From positions 7,603,016 to 7,667,015 of the forward strand of contig NC_133901.1 in NCBI RefSeq assembly GCF_964199755.1: a stretch of DNA of 64,000 nt, in the 5' to 3' direction. Numbering within the stretch: position 1 is the first letter of the stretch; every line of letters begins with the position of its first letter. A model generated the notes under the pieces. The model did not search any database and was not told the DNA's origin. It saw only the letters and a list, made by a program, of their open reading frames with translations. The DNA is from Larus michahellis. Its lineage: Eukaryota; Chordata; Aves; Charadriiformes; Laridae. Position numbers and translations under genes: made by a program. This document shows, piece after piece, positions 1-9,947 of the stretch.

Positions 1-699
1 TCAGGGATATTGGGTCATCTGTGATGAGATTAGGGCTGTGCTCCAAAAAAGGACCCTAGCCTGGCCCGTAACAGCACATAGCACAACGCTGAAGACAAAT
101 TTATTATAAAATAACTTCGACACAAAGATCACTAGAAGCGCTTAAGTGTTTTACCATCTCTCCCACTTACGTAGGCAACCACAACCGGCGCACAGTTAAG
201 CGAATGATTTCACCAAATGCGACTACTGGGCTTTAGGCTACATACAAAAACTCGGGAGTTTTGCTCCCAGACAGTCACTAATACACGCCACGGACAGGTC
301 GGGAGGGAAATATTTGCGGAACTGAAGTCAGAATGTTGCAACGTATTTTTAGAAATGGTAGCCAGCCATCTGTTTGGGGCAAAACTTTGATGTTTTGTGC
401 TGCTAGCGTTTAGACAGAGATCCAGAGGATGTCGGTTTAGCAGTATGGACAGACCCCCAGCACTGAGTAACAGGCTTTACCATCAGAACTCTCTCTGCTT
501 CAGGGTTGAAATAGCTCCTCTGCTACATATCTGAGAGGAACAAACAGCCTATATATCATAGCTGTAAAATAGATATATACACATCTATAAATTGTTTCCA
601 CGCATCATGATTTAAAGGAGCCTTTAGCCATTAGCTTTTAAGCATGCAAGTGTACTTGTAAATACATATGAATCACCAAATGCTATTCTCAAAGCAGCC
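1..699. other. Non-coding, no gene seen
   Basis: Mixed-composition DNA without a recognisable gene, repeat family or RNA. A short AT-rich stretch around 550-595 has several ATATA runs. Both strands carry frequent stops, and no splice-bounded open frame resembles a known protein. Confidence 0.6.
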
Positions 700-1030
700 C
701 TGGGATGCAGCCCCAGCAGACAGGCAAAGCTGGGGTGCTCGGTCAGCTGGGAGAAGAGCCGCCCCATCCTACCCACAGCGTCTCCCCAGCCCTGCCCGCT
801 CCCGAAAGCAACTGCCTCGCCGTTCTTCAGCCGACGGGGGCAGAGGGATACAACCAAGCTCAAATCACCAGGGTTCGTTAACTACATTAAAGGATGGTTG
901 GTATGTCTTCTCGTTTCAGAAAACGCAAGAGTCTCATACTCACTCGCTTTAGCAGCCGAGCAGCTCTGCCCTGCGCGGCTCCAAGGCCGGAGCGGTGGGA
1001 GCGCCCAGGGCTTTCCAGATTGCTTTAATC
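700..1030. other. CpG-enriched patch
   Basis: I count roughly 20 CpG dinucleotides between about 720 and 1010, well above the AT-rich surroundings, with the densest part at 790-840 and 960-1010. GC content and continuity are weaker than at the 8.7-9.2 kb island, so this is a marginal CpG-rich patch. The overlapping open frames on both strands (668-952 and 624-863) are explained by few stop codons in GC-rich DNA and match no family I know. It could be a weak or decayed CpG island or an enhancer. Confidence 0.4.
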
Positions 1031-1544
1031 AGTGCCTTAGTCAGCCTCGTTCAATACGCTAAAAGAGCATTCTGGCGCGTGGAAATTCGTTTTTAAGCAT
1101 TCCCATGGATCACATGCTATAAAAGAATTCATCTGGCATCTGAGGTAGGTTAAAGCTTTCCCAATTCAAAGAGACGTTACCTTAGCTGGATCCCTCCACC
1201 CCTTCCTACCACCACCAGCTGGAGCCCAGGAGATGGGCTTCAATTAGCAGCACACACACACACCTGAAATGCAAAGGAGAGGGGGAAAAAAAAAAAAAAG
1301 GCACCCCTCTATTTCTCTGTCCTGTGACAGTCAGAACCACACAAATTGATTTCTGCTGTTCCTGAGCTCGGTCTTTTTCAAGTTTATTCATGACGATAAA
1401 ACAACAGGAGAAAAAAAAATAAATAAATATCTTTATGCCTGATTTAGCGAGTGGGCAGAACACAAACCCCAGCCTACCTGCGCTAAGCTTTTAAAACGCT
1501 GTGTTCTCATCGACTGGCCGTTCCCCGTCCTCGCAGGCTGCTGA
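1031..1544. other. Non-coding stretch with TATA-like motif and simple repeats
   Basis: It contains a perfect TATAAAAG octamer at 1118-1125 just downstream of the CpG-enriched patch, a short (CA)n run at 1251-1263 and an A14 run at 1286-1299. A second A-rich run near 1411-1420 merges into AATAAATAAATA. A TATA-like octamer alone is weak evidence for a promoter, so it is only noted. No gene is visible. Confidence 0.5.
1251..1299. repeat. Short (CA)n and A14 simple repeats
   Basis: A CA dinucleotide run (about 6.5 units, 1251-1263) is followed 22 bp later by 14 consecutive A residues (1286-1299). Both are below the length of classical polymorphic microsatellites but may still be length-variable. 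Confidence 0.7.
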
Positions 1545-1760
1545 GGCTGCACGAGGGGAGAGCAACAATTGCCAGTTAATCCAATTACAGAAGGCTCTGA
1601 AGGTTGAGGCGGTGGAGCAGCTTGCCATTTGATATACGATTACGGGGGATTAAACTCTTCATTCATGTGACAAAATTTTAATAAGGACAGCAAATGACTC
1701 TGAGAACAATGCGGAATATCTGCAATTGTTTAGGGATTCTTGGTGAATAAAAAGGAAATG
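1545..1760. promoter_or_regulatory. Candidate conserved non-coding element (homeodomain-motif rich)
   Basis: This ~215-bp block is rich in motifs typical of developmental enhancers: CAATTG cores, TTAATCC/GGATTA (OTX/PITX-type, K50 homeodomain), TTACAG and TTTAATAA. It has few homopolymers and no open frame. Its texture differs from the flanking DNA in the way deeply conserved vertebrate non-coding elements often do. I could not align it to another species, so conservation is inferred from composition only. Confidence 0.25.
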
Positions 1761-2129
1761 AGAAAACATGGGAGGAAAATAAAAGGAAAATTTCCCGTCG
1801 TGTTATAAAACACTCCAGGGATTTACAAACCTTTTTCACGACACTTCTTCAAGTGGCGCTTTGGGAACTTTCTATAAACTATAATCAAGAGCTGGCACCG
1901 AAGGGCCAAGAATTGAAGGAAGGTCTTGAAAGACAAACTGCCCCACCACACTTGTGAAGCAGTGGCACAGGTGAAACCCTGAGCAGCTTTCTGCAAACCA
2001 GGGCTCTCGCTGCAAAGGGAATATTTAGTACCAGGACACTTATATTGGCCCGGGAGAAAAAATGTAGGTAACAAGCAGCACGTGAATAACTTCCACAGCT
2101 GTGAATTCTTTCATTTTCCTCTTGGTTCC
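1761..2129. other. Non-coding, no gene seen
   Basis: AT-moderate DNA between the candidate regulatory block and the hairpin. Open frames on the - strand here (1823-2074 and 1885-2157) overlap each other in different frames and resemble no protein family. Nothing else was noted. Confidence 0.5.
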
Positions 2130-2171
2130 AGTAGCACCATGAGATGTTCTTCAGCATCTCACGGTGCTACT
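2130..2171. other. Strong hairpin, 17-bp stem with 8-nt loop
   Basis: Left arm 2130-2146 pairs with right arm 2155-2171 around the loop TTCTTCAG (2147-2154). Sixteen of 17 positions are Watson-Crick; the only mismatch is A2139 against C2162. Pairing stops abruptly on both sides, where the flanks are C/T-rich on the left and TTATTTATT on the right. The structure is too short for a canonical pre-miRNA (usually over 55 nt). It could be a cruciform, a fold-back left by replication template switching, or part of a transcribed regulatory hairpin. Confidence 0.75.
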
Positions 2172-2372
2172 TATTTATTTATTGATAAGTTACTTATTTC
2201 TTATTTTGCTGAGCACCATGTTCCAAATACAAACCCCCCACTGCCATAGTGAGGAGAGCGGCCAAGAGCATGTAACTCCATCCCTGGAGGTTATGTTAGG
2301 CTGGCCTTTCCCCTGGTATCGCAAGAGGGGACTTCGGATTCCTGTGCCAACTTTACAGCTGAAGAGTATTTT

Positions 2373-2403
2373 ATTTTTCTTCTTTTTTTTTTTTTTTTTT
2401 GTT
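2373..2403. repeat. Poly-T tract (T18 core)
   Basis: T-rich tract with an uninterrupted T18 at 2383-2400. On the opposite strand it is the source of the lysine run in a long open frame, which is therefore not evidence of coding. It may be the decayed A tail of an unrecognised retroposon or a simple homopolymer. Confidence 0.85.
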
Positions 2404-3699
2404 CTCTGACGGATGCAAAAACGTGGACATTTCAGAGGATCAGAACCAATGGACATGATCATAACCATATTCCCAAGGACTTCCATGGTAACTTCCTGTT
2501 CTTTGAGGTGCCTTTGTCCCCAGTAAATTAGTTGGGAACGAAACGAGTGAAAAGTGTTTAAGAACCGGCCCTTGCAATTTGCAGCTTTGGCCCGTAGGAA
2601 TGGATCTGGCCCTTGTGACCAGAAGGGACAGAGGGGAGCCTCGGGTATGCGAGCGATTTCCAAAGCACAACAGGGATCCTGGTGATGAGTCACACCTCAA
2701 ACTTTACACTGCATGTGAGGAAGAAAAAGGTGTAATCTATCAAGGGTGATATTTGTGCATTTTATCTGAGGAATGAAAATCCCATTTTCAAAATGGCCTA
2801 AGGATCAGAAACTTAAAAGGCATTTTGGTACCTAAACAGGATGAGAGTTGATTTGAAGATTTTCAAAAGCCAAAAGGTGGGGAAGGATGGGGACCAACAC
2901 AGAAGACGGCTTATAGTCGTAACCCTATACTGTAGAAAAAGGGACAAGGCAAGTCACAGGCAACATATACCCCTGATGACATTCCAGGTCTAGAAGTTAG
3001 AGCTTGGAAAACAACAGGGGTTGCCCTAAGTTGCCCAGGTACCTTGGGAAGCCTGCACGAACTCAGCTCTGTTTCCCTGAATGCCTAAAGGCGCTGGGAA
3101 ACGTGGCCTGAGGGAACAAGCCCCGGGGGGTTTATAAGGACTTAAGGCCCTCAGCGTGTTCAAAGGTGGCTTTCCACAAAGGGACTTTGCTTCTTGAGGC
3201 ATTACAGCAATAGACAAATGTAAGTCTATTTTAACTCAGATTAATTTTATAGTATGAACTCTGAATCTGTTCTGAATCATGCTTGCAAATGAGTTAGCTT
3301 ACCAGAGGCAGCAGGACAGCTGTGAACAAGAAATACTTGTTCGGTCAGATGTTTGTGGGTTTTGGACTCTTAATTAGGATCCACCATCCCTTTAAGAGTA
3401 AAATACAGGAGAGCAATGTATATGAAATCTTGTTCAATTTCTAAATAACTGAATTTTCATAACCGATGTACACGTTTCGCTTTAAACTCTAGAAAAACCT
3501 GAACTATCTTCAGAATATTAATTGGGAAATGTTAGAACTAGAGTATACGTGATCTTCTCCCTTCTCATTTTCCTAGGAAATGTTTGCGTATCTCCCAGTT
3601 TCTAAAAATCCCTTCTATGTTTCTTCACACAAAATAAGGAGTATGACTCTTTTTATCTTTTAATACATTTCCCAGTGCGACAGCTTCAGCTTCAGTGTC
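2404..3699. other. Non-coding, no gene seen
   Basis: Ordinary unique-looking DNA. No repeat family, RNA gene or splice-bounded exon was recognised. A short G/C-rich tract (CCCCGGGGGG) lies at about 3122-3131. Confidence 0.5.
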
Positions 3700-3960
3700 T
3701 CAGCCAGCTGTCCACAGTGGCTGCAAATTGATTTATTCCTTGTAATGGTCAAACTCTGTCATCAAAATGCTGGGAAACGCTTTAATTCAAACTTTGCATG
3801 TCCTTTAACTTTCTTTCCTCTCTTTTGCTGCTTCAACAACTGTTAAAATGTTAAAGGCAATCTTTTATTTATTTATGATGCAGTCAAAATCAAGGCATTA
3901 GATTAGAAGAAACCTGTGGGCTTTACTAAAGTAGCAAACATGCAAGACAATATTTTTCCT
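3700..3960. promoter_or_regulatory. Candidate conserved non-coding element with HOX/PBX-type motif
   Basis: The block carries TGATTTAT (3729-3736), a known PBX-HOX composite consensus, followed by TTTAATTCAAA, TTTATTTATTTATGATG and repeated AATCAAGG/TTAGATTAG motifs. Its texture (mixed sequence, many homeodomain cores, no open frame) resembles vertebrate developmental enhancers. Conservation could not be tested. Confidence 0.22.
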
Positions 3961-4099
3961 TGAGTTTTTCAGCCCAGACTGAAGACTCACAATAAGGTGG
4001 CAACAGTAAAAAAAAACTAAGTAAAAAATAATTAAACCAAAGGAGAATAAAATATAGCATCATCTCAGATGAGTATTACAACTGTAGTAAAGGCCAATT

Positions 4100-4170
4100 T
4101 ATCCACGTGCGTGTTTGTCACTGCACGCGTTCCACCTCGCACAGCGTCACAACGCCGTAGAACGTAAGGT
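4100..4170. promoter_or_regulatory. CpG cluster with CACGTG E-box and HRE-like cores
   Basis: About eight CpGs occur in 70 bp of otherwise AT-rich DNA. CACGTG at 4104-4109 overlaps a second GCGTG core (4109-4113), giving adjacent E-box and hypoxia-response-like (RCGTG) motifs, with further CpG-containing motifs to 4165. Binding is inferred from motif identity only. Confidence 0.25.
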
Positions 4171-4444
4171 TCACAAAGTCATTCTTAGTTTAGGTGTGAG
4201 ATAGTCTCATTCAAACATGAGCATAAAGGTTTTCTTAGCTTCAGTTTCAGATATCTGTATGTTACATCACGAGTTTAAGATCTGCAGACTCCTCCAAGCC
4301 ATCACTAATAAAACCTTCACTTAAAAGAACGGTCCAACAAAAGACAGCCAGGGATTTTAAACAGCCCAAAATGTCAGTGTTTATGTCTTTTCACGGTCTA
4401 ATACGTTCTGTTAATGCCGTTTTGCCATACTGAATTTGGGGGGG

Positions 4445-4483
4445 GTGTGTACATGTGCAAGTGTGCATGTGTACACGCGTGTG
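4445..4483. repeat. Alternating purine-pyrimidine (GT/CA) tract, Z-DNA-prone
   Basis: Purine-pyrimidine alternation runs from 4445 to 4483 with a single break at 4459-4461. It is preceded by a G run (4438-4445). The tract is an interrupted GT/AC repeat with ACATGTGC and GTACACGCGTG segments. Confidence 0.7.
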
Positions 4484-7400
4484 AAACAAATGCGCTCGGT
4501 AGCCAGATGGGCCGTAGGTTGCACAATTAAGAGGGACAGATATTGATGTTCCCGTACAGGCTAAACAAAATTCCTCTTTTTAACTGCAAAATGTTGCTAA
4601 CCATTTGCCCATGTTTTATGTAACGCACTAACTTGTCTTTCACTTTTTTGTATTCCCGGTTCTCATTGTTTATATATATTTGATGGTCTACTCGCAACTT
4701 GCGGCTTCATTTTTTGAACTGAAAAGCATATTCAGCAATAACTGTTTTCCTTACTGTTGTTATTTACTGTAATTTAAGATCATTAATCAACTTTTCCCCT
4801 TCTGTATTGACTTTTAGACCACAAGTCCAAATCTGTCATTCCCCTACCTTATATTGGTGGTGTAGTATCTGATTTTATTGTTTGGTTGTAGTTGTTATGC
4901 TCCTCTCATGTAAAACCTGGTTCTTTAACTGAGATTTTAGGCATCAGCTTAACAAGGAAATGTTGTCTTCCCTCCAAGACGGGTGTCTGCAAACCCACTG
5001 CAAAACTGGTACAGCCTCAAACCTGTGGCAGACTGGTGCAATGTGCATCAAGGATCCAAATTTTACCAGTGGAGTTTTATACTAGAATACTTTGGGGGGC
5101 GGGGTTTGGGGTTTTTTTGGCATCCTTAGGATGTCCGTAGCTACCTTTCAGCATCCAACTACGAAAATTTTGGCCTGTGCATGTTTGCGCGTGACTCGTT
5201 GCGGTCCTGGTGTTACTTGGAGCTGGGGTGAAGGGTGAATGCCCTCTCGAGAGCAGCCTGTTCTCTCCAAAGGGAAAAAACCACCACACCTTGCTCTTAT
5301 GAAGCATGCTTATGAGTCCCGGTGAGAAGTCACTCCAGCAGAAGGGAGTTATCAGGGGCATTTATTCATATTCAGGAGCACGGAAATCTAAATTGCTCCC
5401 ATCTCCTCCCTGAGCTCGTGGCAGGGTGGTAACAGCAGGCCCTTCAGCAAAGTTCTGGTAACACATTAACGGAAATAAGATCCTCACAGTCAAAGATTGA
5501 CCGTAATCCAAGTTTAAAACACCAAGCTCAAATTTTCCGGGCAATTTTATACTTGGATAGCTTACCGCTTACAGTTCTCTCTAAACGTGAAGGCAAAGAA
5601 GAAATAAAAGATATTGGAATACATGCATATCTTTATCCACAGTATCAGTGTTCTCTCTGTTACGGTCTATATTGGTTATCAGCTGATGGAATATGATGTG
5701 TCAGCCTATGTATAAACCAAATCTACAGTTCCTTTTCAAGAAATATATCACAGGATAAAAGAATTTCCTTTTACCGCAGGCTCGCGGCCACCTCACTCTA
5801 TTCCTGCCAGTGGGCAGCAACAAATCCATCACAGAAAATTATAAGAAACCCTGTCATAGTCAAATGCAATCAAAAGGATGATTTAGGTGGGTTTTTTTTC
5901 TCCCTCAGAGGAAATTAGCCTCTAACCAAATGCTAGAGGGTAAAATATGCCTTGAAGAATGCTGATGCATATTTCTTCAGAAGAGTCAAGGATGGATCCG
6001 TATCCAGGCACCCGGGTACCACTTTTTGCCACAGTTAAACTTTGGGCCTTGATACATGTGAATTTACAGCAATGACTTCCACTATTATTGTGGTTTTATT
6101 TTTTTTTTTTTAATACATAGGTATTTCTCCTGGAGTAAATTGTGTGCCTGACAACTTATTGTTCTAATTGTATTATTAAAACAGCAAATAGCAGCAGCTA
6201 GTTTACTCTAAGTACTTCATTATTTACTGTAAAACATAACGTAAGCATATCTCCTTTGGTTTGTTTTGTCTCGAGCATCTTACCTAGATCTTTTGACTCT
6301 CAGCTCTTACAGCTGTCTTCCAAGAAATCCACTGCCTCGCATTGCCTGCCTCAGTACTTCTGAAATACCTCCATATTTTTCTCTATATTTTCTCTTTCTG
6401 ACAGACTGATGAGCAATTAACAGAATACTCTGGTTGAGCATCCAGCTTTCATCAGCAGAATAACTTCTATTCCCCGCTCTGTACTGTAGTGCTTATACTT
6501 TGTGCGCACTAGGACTTTGATTACTAGTTTGAAAACTGATGCGCATTCAATGAAAATCTTGTATTGATGTCCAAAGTTATGCATAGCTGTATTTGTCAGC
6601 AATGGACGTATCAGCCCCTGCACTACCATTTTGCCTTTTTAAGTTCCTCTAATATTGTCTAGCTTTACCAAATATCAAGAGATTGGTATCCTGCAAAGGT
6701 TATGGTCCCACTATTCATGCTGGAACCTCATCATTGCCTCTTGTGACAAGGATCACTTTTTCCTTTCTTTTACATGATGTCTCCTAGCCAGTTTTTAATC
6801 CACAGTGAAGCTTTACCTTGCACCTCGGTGGCTTCCATAATGTCATCTTCTGAAGGGCGTCTAACAACGGCTTTCTCTGAAGCCTAACAAAAGCATTATT
6901 AATCTCTTTGTCAATACTCCCAGTAAGAGCTCCCTCACCAGGAGAATCTTTAGGAAGCACTTAAGATTTTAATAATGTATACATTTGCAAATCTCTTACT
7001 AAAATCAACGTCATTGCACACATAGGTTAACTTTCAGGATCCGATTCCGTATCAGTAAAAACACTGTGAGATAACACTAATGCGATAATTTTCTAGCCAG
7101 CAAAAATATGAGTATAAAGTTTCTGGAGACCTAATTGCAGAAGCCATCTCAACTGTTCTATCAGGTAAGATTTCGATTTGTTTATTTTTATTTCACATAC
7201 TCTCTCTGCTTCTGTGGTGATGGGCTGAAGTATTTAATGCGTATCAGGTACTTACGTTACATAGAGCAGGCTGGCAGCAAAACTGGTATACACATGCTAT
7301 TACCAGCTTTAATAGAATATAAACCATTACTTTTGCTTTAATTTACTACTTTAGTTTTACTGCCTGAACCATCTACAGAAATATCTGTTCTTCCCAGGAA

Positions 7401-8565
7401 GAGTAACTTACTTACGTTATAACTTCATACATCTGACTTTACTAAGCAAACTGCAACCGATACAGATCCAGTCCAAAATGTGAGGAGCCAAAGTGGTACT
7501 TCTCTTGTTTTATTTCCTTCTGAAAAATACCAAATAACCAGAAAGATGTTCTGGATTAATTCTGTTTTTTTCTCATTTAGTTGCTGGCATTGTTTCAGGG
7601 ATATAGGTCTCAGGAGCACTTCAGGATAAATTACATTTTATATATATAATTTTCATGAACAAGGACTTTTTTTCCCTGAGTTGGACATGGCCTAACCTAA
7701 GGGCTCAGCTTTGATTCATTCAGTAGCGCAGCTACGGCAGTAATGCTACAGCAGCGCTCAAACGCTGAAGTGTCCCAGGGTAGAGGTGTTTATTAGGGAC
7801 TTCACAGACCATCCTTCAAATTGGACACCTTAACAAAACTCTCCAAACTGGCAGAAATCATAAACTTCCAGGGTTTCTTACTGAAATACCTTCAGATCTA
7901 AAGATGAGTCTACCTCTCCTTCCTTAGATCATTTCAGTAAATTAGTATTGAGTTACACAACCTAATGAGGAAAATTAATTTCCGAAAATTACCTTCCGTG
8001 AATGAAACCAGGCATAAGGTATATAATTAGTTGGATTTTTTTTTTTTCAGAGGAAAGAGAACCACAGTGAACGGAACAAACCGGTATGTCTTCGGTGGAA
8101 AAGCGCTTTATTTTCTTTCCAAAATGATTTTACATAATAATTCTATTTTTACCCTCCCATTGCCTCCTATCCAATCTCTCTTCATTTTGAAAAGATACAA
8201 TGATTGCATGGATAAAGATTCTAGCTCCTTAGGTACTGATTCCGTAATAAGTAACAATAACTATAAAGATTACCTATACAGGATTTCTTTCAGGATCTTT
8301 GAACCATCTCAGAAATACTTCTTCGGATAGGAGCTTTCGATATATATAACTCAAATGGGATACACTTTGCTCCTCCTGTATTATCAGCAACTCTTCAAAA
8401 AGTACAAGTTTCTCATTTTATTCTAGAAGGCACCTCCAAATCCAGGATTAAGGCATTAATATTAATAGCCAGAATATGACCCTATCGCATTAAATTCCTG
8501 AAGCATCTTTCCGCAAATTCATGAAAAGAGATTTTATTGTTTCGGAGATAAAAGATCCAGTCTGG
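4484..8565. other. Long non-coding stretch
   Basis: About 4 kb of AT-rich DNA with no recognisable gene. Smaller items are a G-rich tract at 5094-5120, a pyrimidine tract ending in CAG near 5889-5909, T13 at 6099-6111, TATATATAA near 7639-7650 and a T12-CAG acceptor-like sequence at 8036-8050. None of the pyrimidine-CAG sites is followed by a coding-like exon with a good donor. Open frames are short and unrelated to known proteins. Confidence 0.5.
5094..5120 (+). repeat. G-rich tract
   Basis: The order is G6 (5094-5099), C, G4 (5101-5104), TTT, G4 (5108-5111), T7, GG. It has three strong G tracts plus a terminal GG, so a two-layer quadruplex is possible. It falls short of the usual four tracts of three or more G. 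Confidence 0.5.
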
Positions 8566-8587
8566 AAAAAAAAAAAAAAAAAAAAAA
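8566..8587. repeat. Poly-A tract (A22)
   Basis: Uninterrupted A22 is followed by A/C-rich sequence (CCAAAAAACCC, CTCAAAACC) to about 8640. This could be an old retroposon tail or a simple repeat. No body of a known element was recognised upstream. Confidence 0.85.
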
Positions 8588-8700
8588 TTACCAACCAAAA
8601 AACCCAAACCCTCAAAACCAAAGTAAACCAGCCCTAAAACCCAGCTGAGTGTCTTCACCACTGGCCAGCTCTGTCTTCTTTTCCTGACAAAGAACGGGGA

Positions 8701-9240
8701 GTGCTGCAGGACAGGAGACCTCCCTGCCCGCCTTCAGCATCCCGTCATCGGGATGGATCGCTCGGCTCCTGCGGGCTCACCGTGGCTGCGCTCACGGCAC
8801 ACCCCGCACCCGGCCGCGGGCCCCCGCTGCGCCGTGGGCTGTCTCGGGCTTCTCAGATCCTTCACAAGAGTCCGAGGGTTGAGATCGTGATGGGCTGCAC
8901 CTTCAGACGAGCGAACGGTCTCGGTAGTTTTGCTTTTACGCACCGCGGGGTGTTGAACCGTGTGCTCTGGGTCCACCTCACCCCCCCGAGCACAGCAGGA
9001 GTCCCAGATCCTTCCCACGGCGCAGCGGGGAGGTGTCAGCTGGGGGGTGCTTGGCAGCTCCGATGAGGGAAACCGCTACAGAAATGCTAAAAAATATTAA
9101 TGTTTGCACCAGCTGACACAAAGCTCCAGCGCAGCCAGGGGTGGGGAACGGCGCACGCTGTCCTCCCGGTTCCTGCAGCAGGATTTCATCGCGCTCCTGG
9201 AACGGCACGGCAGTTGCGGTAGCACATTGCATTAGTTTTA
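8701..9240. promoter_or_regulatory. CpG-island-like block without a recognisable gene
   Basis: By hand count about 43 CpGs occur in 540 bp at an estimated GC content near 60%, giving an observed/expected ratio of roughly 0.8. That meets the classical CpG-island thresholds. The densest part is 8745-9020. A less GC-rich segment at 9075-9120 (AAATATTAATG, CAGCTG) sits inside the block. The open frames on both strands (8701-9066 and 8734-9018) are what GC-rich DNA gives by chance and encode nothing I recognise. In vertebrates such islands usually mark promoters or developmental regulatory elements. The strand of any transcript cannot be told. Confidence 0.6.
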
Positions 9241-9277
9241 CCAGTTAATGAAAGACCTAAGGCAATCTAATTCAAGC

Positions 9278-9310
9278 TTTTTTTTTTTTACTTTTTTTTT
9301 TTTTTTCTTT
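9278..9310. repeat. Poly-T tract
   Basis: T12 and T15 runs are separated by AC, followed by CTTTCCCC. It lies just beyond the CpG island and is a simple repeat. Confidence 0.85.
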
Positions 9311-9822
9311 CCCCTGGGGAAGCGTGCCAGCTATATTCCCAGGCCAATTATTGCTTTCACAAAGTGCTCTATATCTGTCAACAAGCAAAAGTGTGAACTA
9401 CAGTATAAAAACACAGTTAAGAAGGTGACCCAGCTGGTATAAGAGGAGTATTTCTTCTTGCAGTGGGAGCAGCGAAAGGTGGCTGCCTAACAGCCAGCCA
9501 GGCCGCGGCACCAGCGCGTGATTAAGTGATACGCTTATATACCATTAGCACGTGCCAAAAAAGCTTTTACTTTTTTTTTTTGTTTATTATTTTTTATTTT
9601 AAGGCTACACGGTTTGGTGGTAAATAAATGCTTACGGTTTGGTGGTAAAGAAATGCTTATTTTCCTACACATCAACATGATAAACACTTTGCAAGCTATT
9701 GTGGGAACACCCAGGAAGGTTCGAATAACTTGTCTGTCTTACTGCTGGGAGTATGACCAAAGGTAGATAATACAGTTTTAGCTGCAGAAGTAACAACATC
9801 TGAATGTACACGGATGTATTTT
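9311..9822. other. Non-coding stretch with tandem duplication
   Basis: Unique-looking DNA. It has a T-rich run at 9571-9600 and the 25-bp tandem duplication listed separately. No gene was recognised. Confidence 0.5.
9609..9658. repeat. 25-bp perfect-length tandem duplication
   Basis: Two adjacent copies (9609-9633 and 9634-9658) of a unit starting ACGGTTTGGTGG and ending AAATGCTT differ at a single base (T against G, at unit position 17). The near-identity implies a recent duplication. Confidence 0.9.
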
Positions 9823-9947
9823 TCAAGGCCAGGCTGGACGGGGCTTGGAGCAACCTGGTCTGGTGGGAGGTGTCCCTGCCCAGGGCAGGGGGGTGGAACT
9901 GGGTGGTCTTTAAGGTCCCTTCCAACCCAAACCATTCTGCGATTCTA
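9823..9947 (+). mobile_element. CR1 retrotransposon 3' end, 5'-truncated
   Basis: This is the terminal ~125 bp of a CR1 LINE in sense orientation. It begins CAAGGCCAGGCTGGACGGGG, passes through the conserved GAGCAACCTGGTCTGGTGGG and GGTGTCCCTGCCC blocks, and ends TCCCTTCCAACCC followed by CCATTCTGCGATTCTAGG, the degenerate ATTCTATG-type terminus of the family. The whole reverse transcriptase region is missing, as is usual for 5'-truncated CR1 insertions, so it is a dead copy. The match to the family is close, which suggests a fairly young insertion. Open frames across it on the - strand are by-products. The identification is from memory of the CR1 consensus and is not a database result. Confidence 0.93.

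Noticed and set aside
2205..2230. REST-like half (GAGCACCATGTTCC)
   Set aside because: The second half of the RE1 consensus (GGACAG) is absent.
2190..2693. 167-codon open frame, - strand
   Set aside because: It runs through the poly-T tract (lysine run), has no recognisable domain and lacks exon context. It is probably chance.
8701..9066. 121-codon frame in the CpG island
   Set aside because: Open frames on both strands are expected in CpG-dense DNA. The translation is P/R/G-rich without a motif.
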